Positions 61,105-64,000 of a stretch of 64,000 bases of DNA are shown here, piece by piece (position 1 is the stretch's first letter; every line of letters starts with the position of its first letter). Under the pieces are notes generated by a model, which was not told where the DNA came from, searched no databases, and saw only the letters and a program-made list of their open reading frames with translations. Origin of the DNA: Candidatus Saccharimonadota bacterium. Its GTDB lineage: Bacteria > Patescibacteriota > Saccharimonadia > Saccharimonadales > Saccharimonadaceae. The stretch is taken from assembly GCA_017404935.1 (NCBI GenBank), contig JAFRBI010000003.1, forward strand, positions 1 through 64,000, in the 5' to 3' direction. The position numbers and the translations under genes are program-made.

Positions 61105-61219
61105 GGGTAAGAGTTTCTAAAGCGTGTCCTTCGGACACGCTCCGGGCCGCAACTTCGTGCGCCGAAGGCGAGCAGGCCAAGTCTTCAAGTCCGTAGAACA
61201 CGTTTAGAAACTCTTACCC
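61105..61219 (+). repeat. Palindromic intergenic element, copy 2 (aguD-aguA)
   Basis: Arms GGGTAAGAGTTTCTAAA (61105-61121) and 61203-61219 are perfectly complementary over 17 bp. The core matches copy 1 except that a 24-nt piece with its own hairpin (CTTCG-TGCGC-CGAAG) replaces TCT between GGGCCGC and GGCC. Only TCTAAA of the arms is shared with copy 1. Confidence 0.85.
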
Positions 61220-61236
61220 ATTTTTAGGAGGATTTT

Positions 61237-62331
61237 ATGAAATTAAATTCTACACCAAAAGCTGATGGATTTTATATGCCATCAGAGCTTTCGGAACATG
61301 AATGTACATATCTTTTGTGGCCGGAACGTCCAGACAACTGGCGGGGTGGGGCAAAGCCAGCCCAAGCGGCATTTAAACAAGTAGTAGAAACTATCGCAAA
61401 ATATGAGCCGGTAATTTTGGGTGTAAACCAATCACAGTATTCACACGTTCTTGGTATGAACATGAAAAACGTATCGGTGGTAGAAATTTCTAACAATGAT
61501 TCCTGGATTCGTGATACCGGCGCTACGATGGTAGTGAATGGTAAGGGCGAAATGCGTGCTGTAGACTGGGCCTTTAATGGCTACGGTGGGTTGGTTGACG
61601 GTATTTATTTCCCGTGGGATCTTGATGATATGATTGCTGCCAAGATGGCAAATATCGAAGATGTAGATAGGTATCGTACGGATGATTTTGTGCTTGAAGG
61701 TGGCTCAATTCACTCAGATGGCGAAGGAACACTTCTCGTGACGGAAGAAACTTTGCTTTCCGAAGGTAGAAATCCGCACAAATCTAAAGAAGAAATTGAA
61801 AAATATCTTTTGGACTATACGGGCGCCGAAAAAGTTTTGTGGATTCCTTATGGTGTTTACAAAGATGAAGATACAAATGGGCACGTAGACAATATTTGTC
61901 AATTTGTAGCTCCAGGTAAAGTAGTACTTGCTTGGGAAGACAATGAAGATGATCCACAACACGAACGCTCGGTGAAAGATTTGGAATATCTAGAATCTGT
62001 AACTGATGCTAAAGGTAGAAAACTAGAAATTCATAAAATTCACGTACCAAACGTGATTACAATTACTAAAGAAGAATCTGAAGGCGTTGACGTAGTGGAA
62101 GGGACTTTCCCTCGCAATGAAGGCGATAGGCTCCCAGCATCATATATCAATTACTACAACTGCAATGGCGCAATTATTTTGCCGGTATTTAATGATCCAC
62201 ATGATGCGGATGCAGTAAAAACTTTGCAAGAACTATTCCCAGACCGAGTGATTGAACCAATTTACGCACGGGAGATTTTGCTGGGTGGCGGTAATATTCA
62301 CTGTATTACGCAACAAGTGCCAAAAGCCTAA
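61237..62331 (+). CDS. aguA: Agmatine deiminase
   Basis: 364 residues. Converts agmatine to N-carbamoylputrescine and ammonia. Guanidino-modifying enzyme motifs: TYLLWPERPDNWRGG, NDSWIRDTGATMV, DDFVLEGGSIHSDGEGTLLVTEE (catalytic Glu), NGHVDN (His) and LLGGGNIHCITQQ (nucleophile Cys). It supplies PtcA. GAGGAT follows TTTAGGAG before ATG. Confidence 0.96.
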   Translation: MKLNSTPKADGFYMPSELSEHECTYLLWPERPDNWRGGAKPAQAAFKQVVETIAKYEPVILGVNQSQYSHVLGMNMKNVSVVEISNNDSWIRDTGATMVVNGKGEMRAVDWAFNGYGGLVDGIYFPWDLDDMIAAKMANIEDVDRYRTDDFVLEGGSIHSDGEGTLLVTEETLLSEGRNPHKSKEEIEKYLLDYTGAEKVLWIPYGVYKDEDTNGHVDNICQFVAPGKVVLAWEDNEDDPQHERSVKDLEYLESVTDAKGRKLEIHKIHVPNVITITKEESEGVDVVEGTFPRNEGDRLPASYINYYNCNGAIILPVFNDPHDADAVKTLQELFPDRVIEPIYAREILLGGGNIHCITQQVPKA

Positions 62332-62352
62332 AATTTGTGATATAATAAGCTT

Positions 62353-63939
62353 ATGGATAGACTGCAGTATGATGGGCCTGTGGTGCTCGCAATCTTGGAT
62401 GGTGTTGGACTTGCCCCTGATGGGCCGGGTAATGCTGTAAGTCGTGCAAAAACACCATTTTTAGGTAAAGCTGCCAAAGATTATATGCATATTGCGCTTG
62501 ATGCTTCTGGTGAAGCAGTTGGGCTTTCTGAAGGACAGATGGGCAATTCTGAAGTAGGCCATCTTACGATGGGCTCTGGGCAAGTAGCAAAGCAGGGTAT
62601 TGCTGCGATTAATGCCGCATTTGACTCTGGTGAAGTATTTAATTCTGAAGCTTGGCGAAGTGCCGTAACTAAAGCTCTAAATGGTGGCACTTTGCATTTT
62701 TCTGGAATTTTTTCTGATGGCGGTGTACATAGCCATATGGCGCATCTAGAGCAAATGATTACCCGTGCTTATAATGAAGGTGTTCGTAATATGCGAGTGC
62801 ATGCGGTATTTGATGGTAGAGATGTAGATCCGTATTCGGCGAAACTTTATATTCAAAGATTTGAAAACTTTGCGAGAGATTTTAGAGATGCAGATATTAG
62901 AATTGCATCTGGTGGTGGTAGAATGGCGTGCGTTTCAGATAGATATGAGAATGATTGGGATATGGTGAGAAAAGGTTTTGATATGATGGTAAAAGGTGAG
63001 GCGGAATTTTACTTTAGAACGCCAGAAGAAGGTCTACAAATACTTCGAAGAATTGATCCAAAGGTACAAGACCAATATCTAAAACCATTTGTAATCGTAG
63101 ATGATATGGACAGGCCGGTAGGTTTGATTAAAAAAGGTGATGCTTTGATTTACTTTGATTTTAGAGCTGATCGGGCGATAGAGATTGCGCAGGCTTTTAC
63201 GTATTATGATTTTCCATATTTTGATAGAGGCGATTATTCACCTGACGACGTTTATTTTGTGGGCATGACGGAATATAATTCTGATACGCACGTGCCAGAA
63301 CATCGTTTGGTGCAGCCAAATAAAGTGCTTGGAACTTTGAATAAGTTTTTGGAAGCGAGAGGCTTATCACAACTTGCAGTTTCGGAAACGGTAAAATTTG
63401 GGCATATCACCTATTACTTTGATGGTGCAAGCTATGAAAAAGCCAAGGGTGAAGAATTTATTGAAATTAGTTCGGATACTCAACCCTTTGAAACTAGACC
63501 GTGGATGAAATCAGCAGAAATTGCCGATACCGTAATAGAAAATATTAATGATTTTAAATTTATTCGTTTGAATTTTCCGGGTGGCGATATGGTGGGGCAT
63601 ACGGCTGATGTAGATGCAACGATTATGGCGATGGAAGCAATTGACCTTGCACTTGCGAGAATTGCTGAAGCTGTAGATAAAGCTGGTGGTGTGATGATAA
63701 TCGTGGCAGACCATGGTAATGCCGAGGAACTTTTGGATACCGATGGCAACAAAAAGACCGCTCATACTACAAACCAGGTGCCTTGTATTATTTATGACAA
63801 TACTAAAAATCGGGTTGAATATGAAGTTTCTGATGTAATGAACCCGGGAATTTCTAATATTGCTGCCACGGTCGCGGTGCTTTTGGGGTATAAAGACTAC
63901 CCATCTTCTTGGAATAAATCACTAATAAAAGTGTTATAA
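62353..63939 (+). CDS. gpmI: 2,3-bisphosphoglycerate-independent phosphoglycerate mutase
   Basis: 528 residues, alkaline phosphatase superfamily. AILDGVGLAPDGPGNAVSRAKTPFL (metal site), GQMGNSEVGHLTMGSG (phosphorylated Ser), FDGRDVDPYSA, FDFRADRAIEIAQAF, PGGDMVGHTAD and IVADHGNAEEL all fit. Interconverts 3- and 2-phosphoglycerate. TATAAT (62341-62346) is exactly 6 nt before ATG. Confidence 0.96.
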   Translation: MDRLQYDGPVVLAILDGVGLAPDGPGNAVSRAKTPFLGKAAKDYMHIALDASGEAVGLSEGQMGNSEVGHLTMGSGQVAKQGIAAINAAFDSGEVFNSEAWRSAVTKALNGGTLHFSGIFSDGGVHSHMAHLEQMITRAYNEGVRNMRVHAVFDGRDVDPYSAKLYIQRFENFARDFRDADIRIASGGGRMACVSDRYENDWDMVRKGFDMMVKGEAEFYFRTPEEGLQILRRIDPKVQDQYLKPFVIVDDMDRPVGLIKKGDALIYFDFRADRAIEIAQAFTYYDFPYFDRGDYSPDDVYFVGMTEYNSDTHVPEHRLVQPNKVLGTLNKFLEARGLSQLAVSETVKFGHITYYFDGASYEKAKGEEFIEISSDTQPFETRPWMKSAEIADTVIENINDFKFIRLNFPGGDMVGHTADVDATIMAMEAIDLALARIAEAVDKAGGVMIIVADHGNAEELLDTDGNKKTAHTTNQVPCIIYDNTKNRVEYEVSDVMNPGISNIAATVAVLLGYKDYPSSWNKSLIKVL

Positions 63940-63946
63940 TATAAGT

Positions 63947-64000
63947 ATGAGCAATTTCTCTGCGAGGTTTAGGAGGTTTAAATATCGGCTGCGCCACGAT
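63947..64000 (+). CDS. Start of an unidentified gene, 3' partial
   Basis: TATAAT (63935-63940) lies 6 nt before ATG, then MSNFSARFRRFKYRLRHD runs to the window end. The basic N-terminus is too short for identification. Confidence 0.55.
   Translation, partial: MSNFSARFRRFKYRLRHD

Overview
The window reads as part of a small, streamlined genome of the Candidatus Saccharibacteria (TM7) / Patescibacteria type. The evidence is the mix of genes: a ComEC lacking a metallo-beta-lactamase domain, type IV pilus genes, peptidoglycan enzymes, a membrane pyrophosphatase, an agmatine-fermentation operon placed among glycolytic genes, a FISUMP surface protein diversified by a retroelement, and serine recombinases sitting in tRNA genes. 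The lineage is inferred from content; no rRNA is present to confirm it. Many promoters have TATAAT exactly 6 or 7 nt before ATG, which points to widespread leaderless transcription.

Layout. 1-7.7 kb is core: dnaK (5' partial), a membrane PPIase-like protein, argS carrying two in-frame palindromic insertions, orn, a MmcQ/YjbR-like protein, ruvB, a PH-domain membrane protein and a pseudopilin. About 7.7-17.75 kb is an integrative element in tRNA-Arg(CCG): DUF3800, a split secreted nuclease, a metallopeptidase with two Cys-rich paralogues, iterons, a primase-helicase and a large serine recombinase. 17.9-27.6 kb is core: comEC read in frame into yebC, hppA with a possible fluoride riboswitch, an L,D-transpeptidase, a D,D-carboxypeptidase, pyrG and pilB. 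27.6-32.84 kb is a second integrative element in tRNA-Arg(TCT), with 9-bp direct repeats at its ends, a G5 protein, three small single-pass paralogues and a serine recombinase. 32.9-38.8 kb carries a methyltransferase, an MMPL exporter pair, a DsbA-like thioredoxin and a CBS protein. 38.8-43.3 kb is a complete diversity-generating retroelement (DGR). 43.3-45.6 kb has a MazF-like toxin and a Fic gene between two copies of rnhA. 45.6-56.4 kb has aspS, cell-wall and surface proteins, ftsH, pepN and a two-component system. 56.4-64 kb has pgi, the agmatine deiminase pathway and gpmI.

The most notable signals are these. (1) A DGR whose variable repeat differs from an inverted template repeat almost only at template adenines (27 of 28 substitutions in the main block); 16 Asn codons are replaced in the surface protein. 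(2) Three element-borne structured RNAs with one architecture and no recognised family. Each is transcribed from TATAAT-N6-GTTC, is closed by a terminal helix, and has an internal loop complementary over 10-12 bp to a 3' tail that precedes a U-run. Each lies upstream of an element operon. (3) Palindromic elements whose arms are locus-specific but always self-complementary, found between agmatine genes and translated inside ArgS.

The agmatine genes form a complete ATP-yielding route: AguD imports agmatine and exports putrescine, AguA makes carbamoylputrescine, PtcA releases carbamoyl phosphate, and carbamate kinase makes ATP. The glycolytic neighbours suggest an energy-metabolism cluster in an organism living on host-derived nutrients.
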